NCBI GenBank assembly: GCA_937890525.1
Contig: CALADI010000002.1
Coordinates: 1-56,176, forward strand
DNA length: 56,176 bases
Direction: 5' to 3'
Origin: an uncultured Clostridia bacterium
GTDB lineage: Bacteria > Bacillota > Clostridia > Oscillospirales > Oscillospiraceae
Positions within the stretch are counted from its first letter, which is position 1. Every line of letters starts with the position of its first letter. The notes beneath the pieces are model-generated. The model did not search any database. It was not told where the DNA came from and saw only the letters and a list, made by a program, of their open reading frames with translations. Made by a program: the position numbers and the translations under genes. Of this stretch, positions 22,414-30,988 are shown in pieces.

Positions 22414-23296
22414 ATGCTTTGGGATGGCACTTGGAATAGACCTGCTTCAAATGCTGATCCACCATGTGGGTGTAAAGCTGAGTCGAGGAAATATCGCAGT
22501 GCCCCATGAGCTCTTGAACCGATCCCACATCCGCTCCGTTTTCCAGAAGATGTACGGCAAAACTATGACGAAGGGTATGGGGGGTGATCTCTTTATCGAT
22601 ATGTGCCATGGACTGATAGTGCTTCAAGATCTTCCAGAACCCCTGTCTGCTCATCCGGGCGCCGCCCACATTGACGAAAAGGGCATTCACCTGAGGAGAA
22701 GCCAGCATTGCACTGCGAACAGCCTGAAGGTAGGCACTCAATGCGGCGGCAGCCTCTTGATACAAAGGGATCAGCCGGGTCTTCTTCCCGCCGGTGCACT
22801 TGATCACCGATGCTTCCAGATTCACATCCTCCACATTCAGATTGATCAGTTCGCTGACCCGAATGCCGGTGGCATACATGACTTCCAGCATGGCCTTGTC
22901 ACGGATCCCCTTGGGATCGGTGGCGGAAGGCTGCGCCAGCAGCGCTTCGATTTCTTGATTGGTGAGGATCTGCGGGAGTTTCTTCTCTCCTCGCTCCACT
23001 TTGATCTCTTTGACCGGGTTTTCCGTCAGAAAGCCGGAAGTCACGAGGTAGGTGTAGAAATTCTTCAAGCTGGCGACCACTCTGGATCTGGTGGAAGGCG
23101 ATCTCCCCTCCTCCTCCAGAAACGCCACATAGTCCAAGATATTCACTTGTGTGGCGTCCACTACATACGCGTCTGCTTCGGCTTGGAGCCAAGCAGAGAA
23201 TTGACGAATGTCCCGCATGTAGGATGCGACCGTATTGTCCGACGCCCGCTTTACATTTTTCAGATAATTTTCATAGGCGCAGATCAAATCCAGCAT
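22412..23296 (-). CDS. xerD: Site-specific tyrosine recombinase XerD
   Basis: XerD resolves chromosome dimers at dif together with XerC. The 294-aa protein has a SAM-like N-domain and a catalytic domain with Arg in ATGIRVSELI, Lys in GGKKTRLIP, HTLRHSFA, GHCDI and Tyr in TQLYTH. A tyrosine recombinase next to a sporulation-type membrane gene agrees with the spoIIM-xerD neighbourhood of many Firmicutes. The XerC-type partner may be the gene at 15307. Confidence 0.92.
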   Translation of the reverse strand: MLDLICAYENYLKNVKRASDNTVASYMRDIRQFSAWLQAEADAYVVDATQVNILDYVAFLEEEGRSPSTRSRVVASLKNFYTYLVTSGFLTENPVKEIKVERGEKKLPQILTNQEIEALLAQPSATDPKGIRDKAMLEVMYATGIRVSELINLNVEDVNLEASVIKCTGGKKTRLIPLYQEAAAALSAYLQAVRSAMLASPQVNALFVNVGGARMSRQGFWKILKHYQSMAHIDKEITPHTLRHSFAVHLLENGADVGSVQELMGHCDISSTQLYTHMVDQHLKQVYSKCHPKA

Positions 23297-23319
23297 TTCT
23301 GATGTATCCTTTTACCTTT

Positions 23320-23844
23320 CTAAAAATTTACAATATCTGCTAAAAACGGAGAAATGATCCAATGATCCGCAAGGGAAATCGCCATTCCAACGACTGTGCA
23401 AATCAGTGTATCGGATAGACAGGATGCCTGCCCTTTTGCCAGTCTGCGCCACCAGAACCACAGCAGAACAGGACTGAATGCCAATCCGGAAAAAAGCAGC
23501 AGCGACGCCGCAAGCGCAGCACAGCCACGAAAACATACACAGACCCCCTGAAGCGTCAGCCCCAGAGAAAAACTGCGAAAGAAGCAGATCCCGTAGAGTA
23601 CGGAGTATGGAAAGATCAAAACCGCAGCAGCGGATACCAACAAAGGAAAAAGAGTCAGGGGAAGAATGGCGGCGGATACACGCTGCCCAGCCGCAGCAGA
23701 GAGACTCGACACAAAAGTGCCCCCACAGAAACGAACGGCAAAGATGCCCAGGAACAGTCCGGCAAACCAAAACACAAGAAGCTTCAGCCCCGGAACGGAT
23801 GATCTCTCGAATCCCTGATGGGTAAATAAACGAAATCGATACAT
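23320..23844 (-). CDS. Polytopic membrane protein, possibly SpoIIM-like
   Basis: This 174-aa protein (MYRFRLFTHQGFERSSVPGL start) has about five hydrophobic segments: LKLLVFWFAGLFLGIFAV, ILPLTLFPLLVSAAAVLIF, SLGLTLQGVCVC, ALAASLLLFSGLAF and ICTVVGMAISLAD. Context, directly upstream of xerD on the same strand, and size suggest a divergent stage II sporulation protein M, part of the engulfment machinery, but no SpoIIM motif is certain. The longer frame to 23931 has no better start. Confidence 0.5.
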   Translation of the reverse strand: MYRFRLFTHQGFERSSVPGLKLLVFWFAGLFLGIFAVRFCGGTFVSSLSAAAGQRVSAAILPLTLFPLLVSAAAVLIFPYSVLYGICFFRSFSLGLTLQGVCVCFRGCAALAASLLLFSGLAFSPVLLWFWWRRLAKGQASCLSDTLICTVVGMAISLADHWIISPFLADIVNF

Positions 23845-24203
23845 ATGAAATAAGCCCCCGTATGTAAAAATGCATGCCAGCTGGGGAGCGATATGGATCG
23901 AAAAAAGGTCGCAAAGAACCACCCACATCAAGATGTATCAATACTATACCCCAAAACAAGCAATATTTCAAGTTGAATTTATATAAACTTACTATTTTTG
24001 TAAATTATGCCAATATTTTATGTCAACGCAATTATGTCAACAGTAGTGACGCGCCATGGAATTTTATTTATCATTTTCGACTATTTTGGAATATTTGGTG
24101 GCTAGATAATTATTCTAGGCACTATATATAGTATTTGCAAGAAAGCTTGCAGTTTTAATCTTGGTAGGTAAATATAATTTACCTACCAAGATTTTTGTTC
24201 AGA
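23845..24203. other. AT-rich intergenic stretch without a recognisable gene
   Basis: About 360 bp are markedly AT-richer than the flanks. They contain a direct repeat TATGTCAAC at 24019-24027 and 24033-24041 (TTGACATA on the - strand, which could serve as tandem -35 elements for the - strand gene at 23844), a GCAAG/CTTGC hairpin at 24136-24151 and a perfect 16-bp hairpin at 24158-24192. No convincing ORF is seen. Confidence 0.55.
24158..24197 (+). terminator. Perfect 16-bp hairpin with T tract
   Basis: ATCTTGGTAGGTAAAT (24158-24173) pairs with ATTTACCTACCAAGAT (24177-24192), loop ATA, followed by TTTTG on the + strand. The + strand T tract is stronger than the one on the - strand, yet no + strand gene lies upstream. 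It may also end the - strand gene at 24204. Confidence 0.7.
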
Positions 24204-24614
24204 TTAACGATGATGGAATCTTTGCCGTCTATGGCGTGCATGTTTTTTTGGTTTTGCGGTCAGCAGCCAGCCGGCAACACAGCTGCCGCAGATCAATGCC
24301 AAACTGGGTATCACGCCGTGGAGCTGCCCATCATACATCAGCGCATTGATGGCCAGCAGCACCGTCCAATACAGGAGTCCGACCAGTAGATTTTGACCGA
24401 TACCTCCCCTCCCCCCTGCCATTGCTGCGCCTAGCAGAGCGGCGCATATCACGATGCCCGGTGCGACATATCCCATTGTCTCCTCTTTGATGACCGCACC
24501 ATTGACCAGCGATGCAAACAAAGCCGTCAGTACGATCATGGTCAGTACGCTGACTCCCAATGCAAATCCAATCCGGCGCCATTGGATCTGGGGCAGATTC
24601 ACTTTTCTGTCCAT
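24204..24614 (-). CDS. TIGR04086-type membrane protein
   Basis: This 136-aa protein has four predicted membrane helices (VSVLTMIVLTALFASLVNG, VAPGIVICAALLGAAMAGG, LLVGLLYWTVLLAINAL, IPSLALICGSCVAGWLL) and a basic C-terminal tail (KPKKHARHRRQ). The pattern fits the TIGR04086/YrzE group found in endospore formers, of unknown function. Its start has the strong AAGGAGGGG ribosome site. Confidence 0.78.
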   Translation of the reverse strand: MDRKVNLPQIQWRRIGFALGVSVLTMIVLTALFASLVNGAVIKEETMGYVAPGIVICAALLGAAMAGGRGGIGQNLLVGLLYWTVLLAINALMYDGQLHGVIPSLALICGSCVAGWLLTAKPKKHARHRRQRFHHR

Positions 24615-24670
24615 TGCTCCCCCTCCTTTGCTTACAGGCTATGAGCACAAAAGAAGAATAGAACAGAAGG

Positions 24671-24728
24671 AACCCCTTGGTACATGTACTGGCCGCATAA
24701 TCTGGGTCATTTCATATACCAAGGGGTT
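24671..24728. repeat. 12-bp inverted repeat with 34-nt loop
   Basis: AACCCCTTGGTA (24671-24682) and TACCAAGGGGTT (24717-24728) flank a 34-nt loop, between the coiled-coil gene (stop at 24747) and the TIGR04086 gene. It may be the terminator of the uvrC-rsmD-coaD operon, though the T tract is weak. Confidence 0.5.
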
Positions 24729-24746
24729 TCGCGTTTGGTTTTTGAC

Positions 24747-25223
24747 TTACGCTTGGGGCTGCGCCGGCTCGGTGGCGCTGGCAAAGCGGGATCTGGTTTC
24801 CCGAACCTGCTCCAGCGTCTTCAGAACGGCTTCCTCCGTCTGACGCAGGGAGTCGTCTACATAGGCGTTGCTGACGCGCTTCAGCTCCTGAATGCGAGCC
24901 TGAGTCTGACCGACCAGCTCCTCACAGCGCTGGCGTGCTTCCTGATAGATGGCTTCCTGCTGTACCATTTCGTCTGCCTGCGTACGGGCGTTGCGAACGA
25001 TGGTTTCCGCCTCACGGCGGGCCTGACTGACCAGTTCCTCACGGGACTGGACGATGGCACGGGATTGCTTGAACTCAGCAGGCATCAGTGCGCTGATCTC
25101 ATCCAGCATGTCCAGTGCCCGGTCCCGTTCAATGATGCACTTATCGGCGCCCAGAGGCAGAGCCTTGGCGTCTTGGATCAAATCATACAGAGCTGTGATC
25201 AGTTCTTCAATCTTACCATTCAT
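24747..25223 (-). CDS. Coiled-coil protein downstream of coaD, unknown
   Basis: The 158-aa protein is mostly charged coiled coil: REELVSQARREAETIVRNAR and RCEELVGQTQARIQELKRV resemble the stalk part of ATP synthase subunit b and DivIVA-type proteins. It has no membrane segment and a flexible tail (ATEPAQPQA). Its ATG overlaps the coaD stop (ATGA), so it is translated with coaD. Function is unknown; a structural or cell-division role is only a guess. Confidence 0.72.
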   Translation of the reverse strand: MNGKIEELITALYDLIQDAKALPLGADKCIIERDRALDMLDEISALMPAEFKQSRAIVQSREELVSQARREAETIVRNARTQADEMVQQEAIYQEARQRCEELVGQTQARIQELKRVSNAYVDDSLRQTEEAVLKTLEQVRETRSRFASATEPAQPQA

Positions 25224-25726
25224 GAATGTTGTCCTCCTTGACAAATGTCCTGTATTCTTCTTTTGAAATCCGGGATGATCTCTTCGGGCAGAAACTCCTT
25301 CAGATCCACATCATAGAATCCCAGTTCCTTGACCATGCTGGAGCTCAGATACATGAACTGGTGCTCCGATGTGAGAAACAGGGTGTCCAGATTGGGATTG
25401 ATCTTGTGATTGATCTGCGCCATCTGAAATTCATTTTCAAAGTCTGACCCAGCCCGCAGACCCTTCACGATGACACATCCGCACTTGCGACGGGCATAGT
25501 CTGCCAACAGTTCGCAGGAACTGTCTACCTCCACATTGGGCAGATGACGGGTCACTCGGCGGATCAGATCCACTCGCTCTTCTTGAGAGAACATGGGGTT
25601 CTGCTTGCCTGCGTTGACCATGACACACACGATTAGCTTATCAAATATCTTAGCCGCCCGCTCGATGATGTTGAGATGACCGATGGTGACCGGATCGAAG
25701 CTGCCGGGGTAAATTGCGATCTTCAA
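25220..25726 (-). CDS. coaD: Phosphopantetheine adenylyltransferase
   Basis: CoaD adenylates 4'-phosphopantetheine in coenzyme A synthesis. The 168-aa protein has the nucleotidyltransferase motif YPGSFDPVTIGHLNII, VKGLRAGSDFENE and the C-terminal HQFMYLSSSMVKEL, all typical. It starts in an ATGA overlap with rsmD, the usual rsmD-coaD pair of Firmicutes. Confidence 0.96.
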   Translation of the reverse strand: MKIAIYPGSFDPVTIGHLNIIERAAKIFDKLIVCVMVNAGKQNPMFSQEERVDLIRRVTRHLPNVEVDSSCELLADYARRKCGCVIVKGLRAGSDFENEFQMAQINHKINPNLDTLFLTSEHQFMYLSSSMVKELGFYDVDLKEFLPEEIIPDFKRRIQDICQGGQHS

Positions 25727-26286
25727 ATTGTGTCCCCCCGCTGATCCTCCTTGCGGAACAAGGTGACCAGCGTTTTTCCATATTTATAATCACGGGAACG
25801 GCTGTAACCAAGGAACTCACAAGGCAGTTCCTTTCCGACAGGCCGTTCCGTGACTATTATACCACCTGTTTGAAGAATGTCAATTTCCGTGATGGATTTT
25901 AATGCGTTTTCTAAGAAATTTTCCATATAAGGCGGGTCTAAGAAAATGATATCAAAGGTTTCCCGGCACCGATGCAGATACTGGGTGTAATCACACCGCA
26001 GGACAGATGCCTGCTGCTCCAGTTTGGTACGGCGCAGATTTTCCCGGATCAGATCCACAGCGCTCTGCTGGTGATCTACGAAAACAACATGTTTTGCCCC
26101 GCGGCTCAGGGCTTCGATCCCAAGCTGTCCCGTCCCGCCGAACAGATCCAGCACCCGGGCGCAGGGAATGTCGAACTGGATCACGCTGAACAGCGCTTCC
26201 TTCACCCGATCCGCCGTGGGACGGGTACTCTGCCCCTGCGGCGTCTTCAGCGAGATCCCCCCGGCAGAGCCTGTAATTACTCTCAT
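25723..26286 (-). CDS. rsmD: 16S rRNA (guanine966-N2)-methyltransferase RsmD
   Basis: RsmD methylates G966 of 16S rRNA. The 187-aa protein has MRVITGSAGG at the start, the SAM-binding VLDLFGGTGQLGIEALSRGA, and the catalytic FLDPPY motif near residue 118. It overlaps uvrC and coaD by 4 bp each, indicating coupled translation. Confidence 0.95.
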   Translation of the reverse strand: MRVITGSAGGISLKTPQGQSTRPTADRVKEALFSVIQFDIPCARVLDLFGGTGQLGIEALSRGAKHVVFVDHQQSAVDLIRENLRRTKLEQQASVLRCDYTQYLHRCRETFDIIFLDPPYMENFLENALKSITEIDILQTGGIIVTERPVGKELPCEFLGYSRSRDYKYGKTLVTLFRKEDQRGDTI

Positions 26287-28103
26287 GTGACATCCTCCTT
26301 GTGATAATGGGCATACACTGCATAGGCTGCATCTGACGGCAGGATCCGCTCCAATTCCGGCAGAGACGCCGCCCTGATCCCCGTCAGGGATTTGAACTGC
26401 TTGAGCAGCTCCTGCTTGCGCTTGGGACCGATCCCCGGGATCTGATCCAACTCGGAATAGTGCAGCCGTTTGCTGCGCAGCTGGCGGTGATAGGTAATGG
26501 CAAATCGGTGCGTCTCTTCTTGGATCTGCCCAATGAAAGAGAAAACTGCCTGATTGTTGTCGATGCGGATCTCCTCCCCTGCCGGCGTTACCAGCGCCCG
26601 AGTGCGGTGTCGGTCATCCTTCACCATTCCCAGCACTGGTACCGAAAGATCGAAGTCCCGCAGGACATCCAGCGCCACATTGGCATGGACCACGCCGCCG
26701 TCAATGAGCATCAGATCCGGCAGGCAGTCAAAACCGCTGTCAGCGCTGGCATAATGGCTAAGCCTCCGGGTAAGGATCTGGCGCATGGAACCGTAGTCAT
26801 CCTGCCCGGACATAGCCTTGAGCTTGTATTTCTTGTAGTCCTTCTTGGAGGGCTTTCCCCCAACATAGACAACTTGGCTGGCCACGATGTCCGTACCGGA
26901 GATGTTGGAGATGTCGTAGGATTCGATCCGTTCCGGTGGATCGATGCCCAGCATCTTCCCCAGAAGGATCAAAACGCCGCTTGCTTTCTCGTCGCGGCTG
27001 GTGACACGCTGGGCTTCCTGCTGTGCATTTTGCTTTGCCAGTTCCACCAGACGGAAGTTGTCTCCCCGCTGGGGGATCCGCAGCTTGGTCTTGCGACCGA
27101 ATTCCTGCTCCATCAGCTGCTGGAACAGTTCCGCATCCTCTAATTCAAAGGGCAGGAGCACCAGTTTGGGCGCCAGCCCCCGGCTGAGGTAGAACTGCTT
27201 CAGCAGGCTGGAGACTGCCGCCTCCGGGTCATCCTGCACCGGAAGGATCTGGTATTCCTTGTCCAGCAGATTGCCCCCAGAGAAGTGCAGCACCGTGAAG
27301 CAGGCTTTTGCTTCGGTCTGGGCAAATCCGACCACATCCGTATCCGCCAGTGATCCCGCAGTGACCAGCTGCTTCTGCCCCAAAGCTTCCACCGCATTCA
27401 GGCGATCCCGCAGCCGGGCGGCAAGCTCGAATTCCAAACCATCCGCTGCACGGAGCATCGACTCCCGGATCTGATCGGCCGCCTGCTTATAGTTGCCGGA
27501 AAGCAGCTGGCGCGCCTGCTCCATCACCTGCCGGTATTCCAGATTGGTCTTTTCGGTCTGACACCAGCCCTCGCACTGGTTCATGTGATAGTTCAGACAG
27601 GGGCGTTCCTTGCCCACATCCCGGGGGAACTGGCGGGAACAATCCGGCAGCTTCAGCGTCTCACGGATGGCGGTGACGACCTGATTGGTCATCCCCCGGC
27701 TGCCAAATGGACCGAAATACTCCGCTCCATCCCGATCCGGCTTGCTGACAATGGTGATTTTGGGGTAAAGTTCCCGCATATCCAGACGAAGGTATGGGTA
27801 GCCTTTGTCATCTTTGAGCAAGATATTGTATTTGGGCAGATAGCGCTTGATGAGCGAGCACTCCAAAATCAGCGCCTCAAACTCAGACGATGCAACGATC
27901 ACATCAAAGTGATCGATCTTGCTGACCATGAGGCGGGTCTTGGGGGTGTGAGATGCCGTATCCTGAAAATACTGGCTGACCCGATTTTTTAGTTTCTTCG
28001 CCTTGCCTACATAGATCACTTGATTGGACTTATCCCGCATGACATACACGCCGGGCAGATAAGGCAGGCTAAGCGCCTTATCCTTCAGTTCCTCAAAGGT
28101 CAT
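26283..28103 (-). CDS. uvrC: Excinuclease ABC subunit C
   Basis: UvrC makes both incisions in nucleotide excision repair. The 606-aa protein has the N-terminal GIY-YIG nuclease (LPGVYVMRDKSNQVIYVGKA), a UVR region, the C-terminal RNase H-like nuclease (ESYDISNISGTDIVAS, LMLIDGG) and tandem helix-hairpin-helix (IPGIGPKRKQELLKQF). GGGAGGGA lies upstream of the ATG. It heads the uvrC-rsmD-coaD operon. Confidence 0.96.
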   Translation of the reverse strand: MTFEELKDKALSLPYLPGVYVMRDKSNQVIYVGKAKKLKNRVSQYFQDTASHTPKTRLMVSKIDHFDVIVASSEFEALILECSLIKRYLPKYNILLKDDKGYPYLRLDMRELYPKITIVSKPDRDGAEYFGPFGSRGMTNQVVTAIRETLKLPDCSRQFPRDVGKERPCLNYHMNQCEGWCQTEKTNLEYRQVMEQARQLLSGNYKQAADQIRESMLRAADGLEFELAARLRDRLNAVEALGQKQLVTAGSLADTDVVGFAQTEAKACFTVLHFSGGNLLDKEYQILPVQDDPEAAVSSLLKQFYLSRGLAPKLVLLPFELEDAELFQQLMEQEFGRKTKLRIPQRGDNFRLVELAKQNAQQEAQRVTSRDEKASGVLILLGKMLGIDPPERIESYDISNISGTDIVASQVVYVGGKPSKKDYKKYKLKAMSGQDDYGSMRQILTRRLSHYASADSGFDCLPDLMLIDGGVVHANVALDVLRDFDLSVPVLGMVKDDRHRTRALVTPAGEEIRIDNNQAVFSFIGQIQEETHRFAITYHRQLRSKRLHYSELDQIPGIGPKRKQELLKQFKSLTGIRAASLPELERILPSDAAYAVYAHYHKEDVT

Positions 28104-28121
28104 ACGGCTCCCTCCCGAGAT

Positions 28122-28164
28122 AAAAATGCCGCCTCAATGCGCCAAGGTCAGGCATTGAGGCGGC
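28122..28164 (-). terminator. Terminator of the HPr-like gene
   Basis: GCCGCCTCAATGC (28128-28140) pairs with GCATTGAGGCGGC (28152-28164), and on the - strand it is followed by ATTTTTAT. It separates the HPr-like gene from uvrC. Confidence 0.9.
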
Positions 28165-28177
28165 AGATGTTCTTGAA

Positions 28178-28438
28178 TCAGTAGACATCCCGCAGGAGCA
28201 GCGTCTCCAGGGCGTTGACCGCTTCCTCTTCGTCGGGACCCTCGGCACTCAAGGTCACGGTGGTGCCGGTCACGATGCCCAGGGACATGATACCCAGCAA
28301 GCTCTTGGCATTCATCTTGCGGTTGTCATTTTCCAGCCAAACGCTGCTCTTGTACTCATTCGCCTTCTGGACGAAATATGTAACCTGCTTATTGTGCAGC
28401 CCCGATTCACAACGAACAACAATTTCCTTATTGAACAT
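28178..28438 (-). CDS. HPr family phosphocarrier protein with altered active-site loop
   Basis: This 86-aa protein has the HPr fold. His15 is kept (SGLHNKQV), but the usual H-A-R-P context is replaced by H-N-K-Q, so Arg17 has become Lys. Ser46, the HPr kinase target, is present in NAKSLLGIMSL. It could be a functioning PTS phosphocarrier or a Crh-like regulatory paralogue. The start is ATG 28438 with AAGGAG upstream; a TTG at 28447 is less likely. It is a single-gene unit with its own promoter and terminator. Confidence 0.85.
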   Translation of the reverse strand: MFNKEIVVRCESGLHNKQVTYFVQKANEYKSSVWLENDNRKMNAKSLLGIMSLGIVTGTTVTLSAEGPDEEEAVNALETLLLRDVY

Positions 28439-28492
28439 AGCAAACAACTCCTTAACTGACGTGCCACTCTCGCGTAGGCAAGTTCTTCCTAT

Positions 28493-28520
28493 ATGATAGC
28501 AAATTTGTCGAAAAAGTCAA
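28493..28520 (-). promoter_or_regulatory. Promoter of HPr-like gene with embedded 0A-type box
   Basis: On the - strand TTGACT (28520-28515) and TATCAT (28498-28493) are 16 nt apart. Between them the + strand reads TTTGTCGAAAA (28504-28514), matching the Spo0A box. Binding there would block RNA polymerase, so repression by Spo0A is possible. Confidence 0.6.
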
Positions 28521-28598
28521 CCGAATTTCAGCAATATTTAACAAGGAACCAAAAATTTACTGGGATCTTAGCCTTCGTTCTGCTTTGGGTCGTCGATT

Positions 28599-30974
28599 TT
28601 ACTCGAACTCTGCGATGGTGACACCGTCCTCGCCCTCGCCATACACGCCAAGCCGGAATTTCTTTACGAATTTATTCCGCTTCAGGCTGTTCTGCACTGC
28701 ACTTCTCAGAACGCCTGTGCCCTTGCCGTGGATGATGCGAACGGATTTGAGATTGGAGCGCATGGCTTCATCCAAGTACCGATCCAGCACACAGATGGCT
28801 TCCACCGAATCCATGCCCCGCAGATCCACCTCGTTGGACATGGCCGCTGCTTTCATCTCTCTGCCGGAGTGCTTGGGGCGGGATTTGACCACATAAGGGT
28901 TCTCCTGCTCCAGCAGGTAGATCTCATCCTTCTTGGCTTTCAGTTTCATGATGCCAGCCTGAAGTTCGTAGCTGCCGTCCTTGTTGATGGCAATGACGCT
29001 GGCTTTAGTGCCCAGTTTCAGCAGTTCTACCGTGTCCCCCACCAAGATCTCCCGCTTGGGCTCCGGGCGGCGCTGCTGGGGCTGTGCCACTCGGAGTTTG
29101 CCCTCAGCTTCGTTCAGCGTCCGTCTCAGTTCGCTTTGGCGCTGATTGATGCCGCTGGCATCCGCCGACTCGGCAAGCTGCTTTCTCAGGGCTTTCAGTT
29201 CATCTCCCACCCGGTTCGCCGTGATCCGGGCATCTTCGATGATCTGCTGCGCTTCCCGGCGGGCTTCTGCCATAGCCTTCTCCCGCTCGGCTTGAAGCTG
29301 AGCATTGTACTGCTCGCTCTGCTGCTTGATCTTCTCGGTTTCCTGCCGAAGCCGTTCTGCCTCGTGGCGAGCCGATTCCATCTGCTGGCGCTGACTCTCC
29401 AACTGGCTGAGCACATCCTCAAAATCTTTGTCGGATTTGCCCACCAGATCGTCCGCTTCTTTCAGAATATGCTCCGGCAGACCCAGCTTCCGGGAAATGG
29501 CGAAGGCATTGGATTTGCCGGGGATGCCAATGAGCAGCCGGTAGGTGGGCTGCAAGGTCTCGACATCGAATTCGCAGGAAGCGTTGATAACACCCTGCGT
29601 CCGCATGGCGTACAATTTCAGTTCCGCATAGTGGGTGGTAGCTACCACCCGGCTGCCCATGGTTCGGCAGAATTCGATCAGGGCAATGGCCAGCGCAGCG
29701 CCCTCGGCGGGATCGGTGCCTGCGCCCAACTCGTCAAACAGCACCAGCGTTCGGCTGTCGCATTGATCCACCACATCCACGATGGTCTTCATGTGGCTGG
29801 AGAAGGTGGACAGGCTTTGGGCGATGGACTGCTCATCTCCGATGTCTGCCAGAATGGCATCAAAAGTAGATAGGGTACTTCCGTCCCCTGCCGGAACATG
29901 AAGTCCGCATTCTGCCATCAGCGTCAGCAGACCAATGGTTTTCAGGGTGACGGTCTTGCCGCCGGTGTTGGGGCCGGTGATGATCATGGTGTCAAAATCC
30001 GTGCCCAGACGCAATGAGATGGGAACCACCTTCTGGGGATCGATCAAGGGGTGCCGGGCCTTGCGAAGCTCGATCCTGCCGGTGTCGTTCATATCCGGCG
30101 CCCAAGCCCGCATATGGTATGCAAGCTTTGCTTTGGCAAAGATCACATCCAACTGTACCAGCAGCACATAGTCGGTCTGGATATCCTCCTGATGGGAAGC
30201 CGCCTCTGCGGACAGCTCCGCAAGGATCCGCTCGATCTCCTTCTTTTCCTTCAATTCCAGTTCCCGCAGCGCATTGTTGGCATTGACCGCCGACATCGGC
30301 TCCACGAAAAAGGTAGAGCCCGTAGCGGAGACATCGTGCACCAGCCCAGGCACATCGTTTTTGCATTCGCTTTTCACCGGAACTACATACCTGCCGTCCC
30401 GGATGGTGATGATGGGCTCCCGCAGATATTTGGAATAAGACGGGGAGGAAATGATCTTTTGCAGAGAGTCCCGGATCTTGCCGCTTTGGATGCGCTTGTG
30501 ACGGCGGATATCCGACAATTCTGGGCTTGCATTATCTGCAATCTCCTCCTCGGACAAAATCGCACCGAAGATCTTATCCTCCAAATATTTGTTGGCGGTA
30601 AGGCTGCGGAACATCCCGTCCAGCACCGTGGGCTCTTCGTCCTCGGCAATGTAGCCCTTCACCGAACGGGCGCAGCGCAGCACGCCGCCGATGGCCAGCA
30701 GCTCCTTGGGGGACAAGCATCCTCCCCGCTGTGCCCGCTCAAGGGATGCAGAAACATCCCGGGCGCCGGAAAAGGCAGGATACCCCTTCCGGGTGGACAG
30801 GTCACAGGCAGCACTGGTTTGATCCAGCAATGCCTGCACCTCTTCCAGATCCGCTATGGGACGAAGCGCCCGGCAGATCTCTTTTGCCCCGTCACTGCCT
30901 GCCCGATCTGCCAGCATCTCCAGCACCCGGTCCAGTTCCAGTTTCACAAGGGACTTATCGTATAATTCTGACAT
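28599..30974 (-). CDS. mutS2: MutS2 (ribosome-quality-control / recombination ATPase)
   Basis: This 791-aa protein has the MutS core and ABC ATPase: Walker A TGPNTGGKTVTLKTIG, signature STFSSHMKTI and Walker B LVLFDELGAGTDPAEGAAL. A long coiled coil (about 520-620) and a C-terminal Smr domain with DLRGMDSVEA and HGKGTGVLR follow. MutS2 acts on branched DNA and on collided ribosomes rather than in mismatch repair. It is co-directional with recO 15 bp upstream. Confidence 0.95.
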   Translation of the reverse strand: MSELYDKSLVKLELDRVLEMLADRAGSDGAKEICRALRPIADLEEVQALLDQTSAACDLSTRKGYPAFSGARDVSASLERAQRGGCLSPKELLAIGGVLRCARSVKGYIAEDEEPTVLDGMFRSLTANKYLEDKIFGAILSEEEIADNASPELSDIRRHKRIQSGKIRDSLQKIISSPSYSKYLREPIITIRDGRYVVPVKSECKNDVPGLVHDVSATGSTFFVEPMSAVNANNALRELELKEKKEIERILAELSAEAASHQEDIQTDYVLLVQLDVIFAKAKLAYHMRAWAPDMNDTGRIELRKARHPLIDPQKVVPISLRLGTDFDTMIITGPNTGGKTVTLKTIGLLTLMAECGLHVPAGDGSTLSTFDAILADIGDEQSIAQSLSTFSSHMKTIVDVVDQCDSRTLVLFDELGAGTDPAEGAALAIALIEFCRTMGSRVVATTHYAELKLYAMRTQGVINASCEFDVETLQPTYRLLIGIPGKSNAFAISRKLGLPEHILKEADDLVGKSDKDFEDVLSQLESQRQQMESARHEAERLRQETEKIKQQSEQYNAQLQAEREKAMAEARREAQQIIEDARITANRVGDELKALRKQLAESADASGINQRQSELRRTLNEAEGKLRVAQPQQRRPEPKREILVGDTVELLKLGTKASVIAINKDGSYELQAGIMKLKAKKDEIYLLEQENPYVVKSRPKHSGREMKAAAMSNEVDLRGMDSVEAICVLDRYLDEAMRSNLKSVRIIHGKGTGVLRSAVQNSLKRNKFVKKFRLGVYGEGEDGVTIAEFE

Positions 30975-30988
30975 GGTACACTCCTGTG

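Noticed and set aside
23845..24203. tRNA or riboswitch in the AT-rich gap
   Set aside because: No cloverleaf, CCA end or known aptamer landmark could be found by eye.
28599..30974. Mismatch-repair MutS
   Set aside because: It lacks the N-terminal mismatch-recognition domain (no GxFYE-type motif) and has a C-terminal Smr domain, so it is MutS2.
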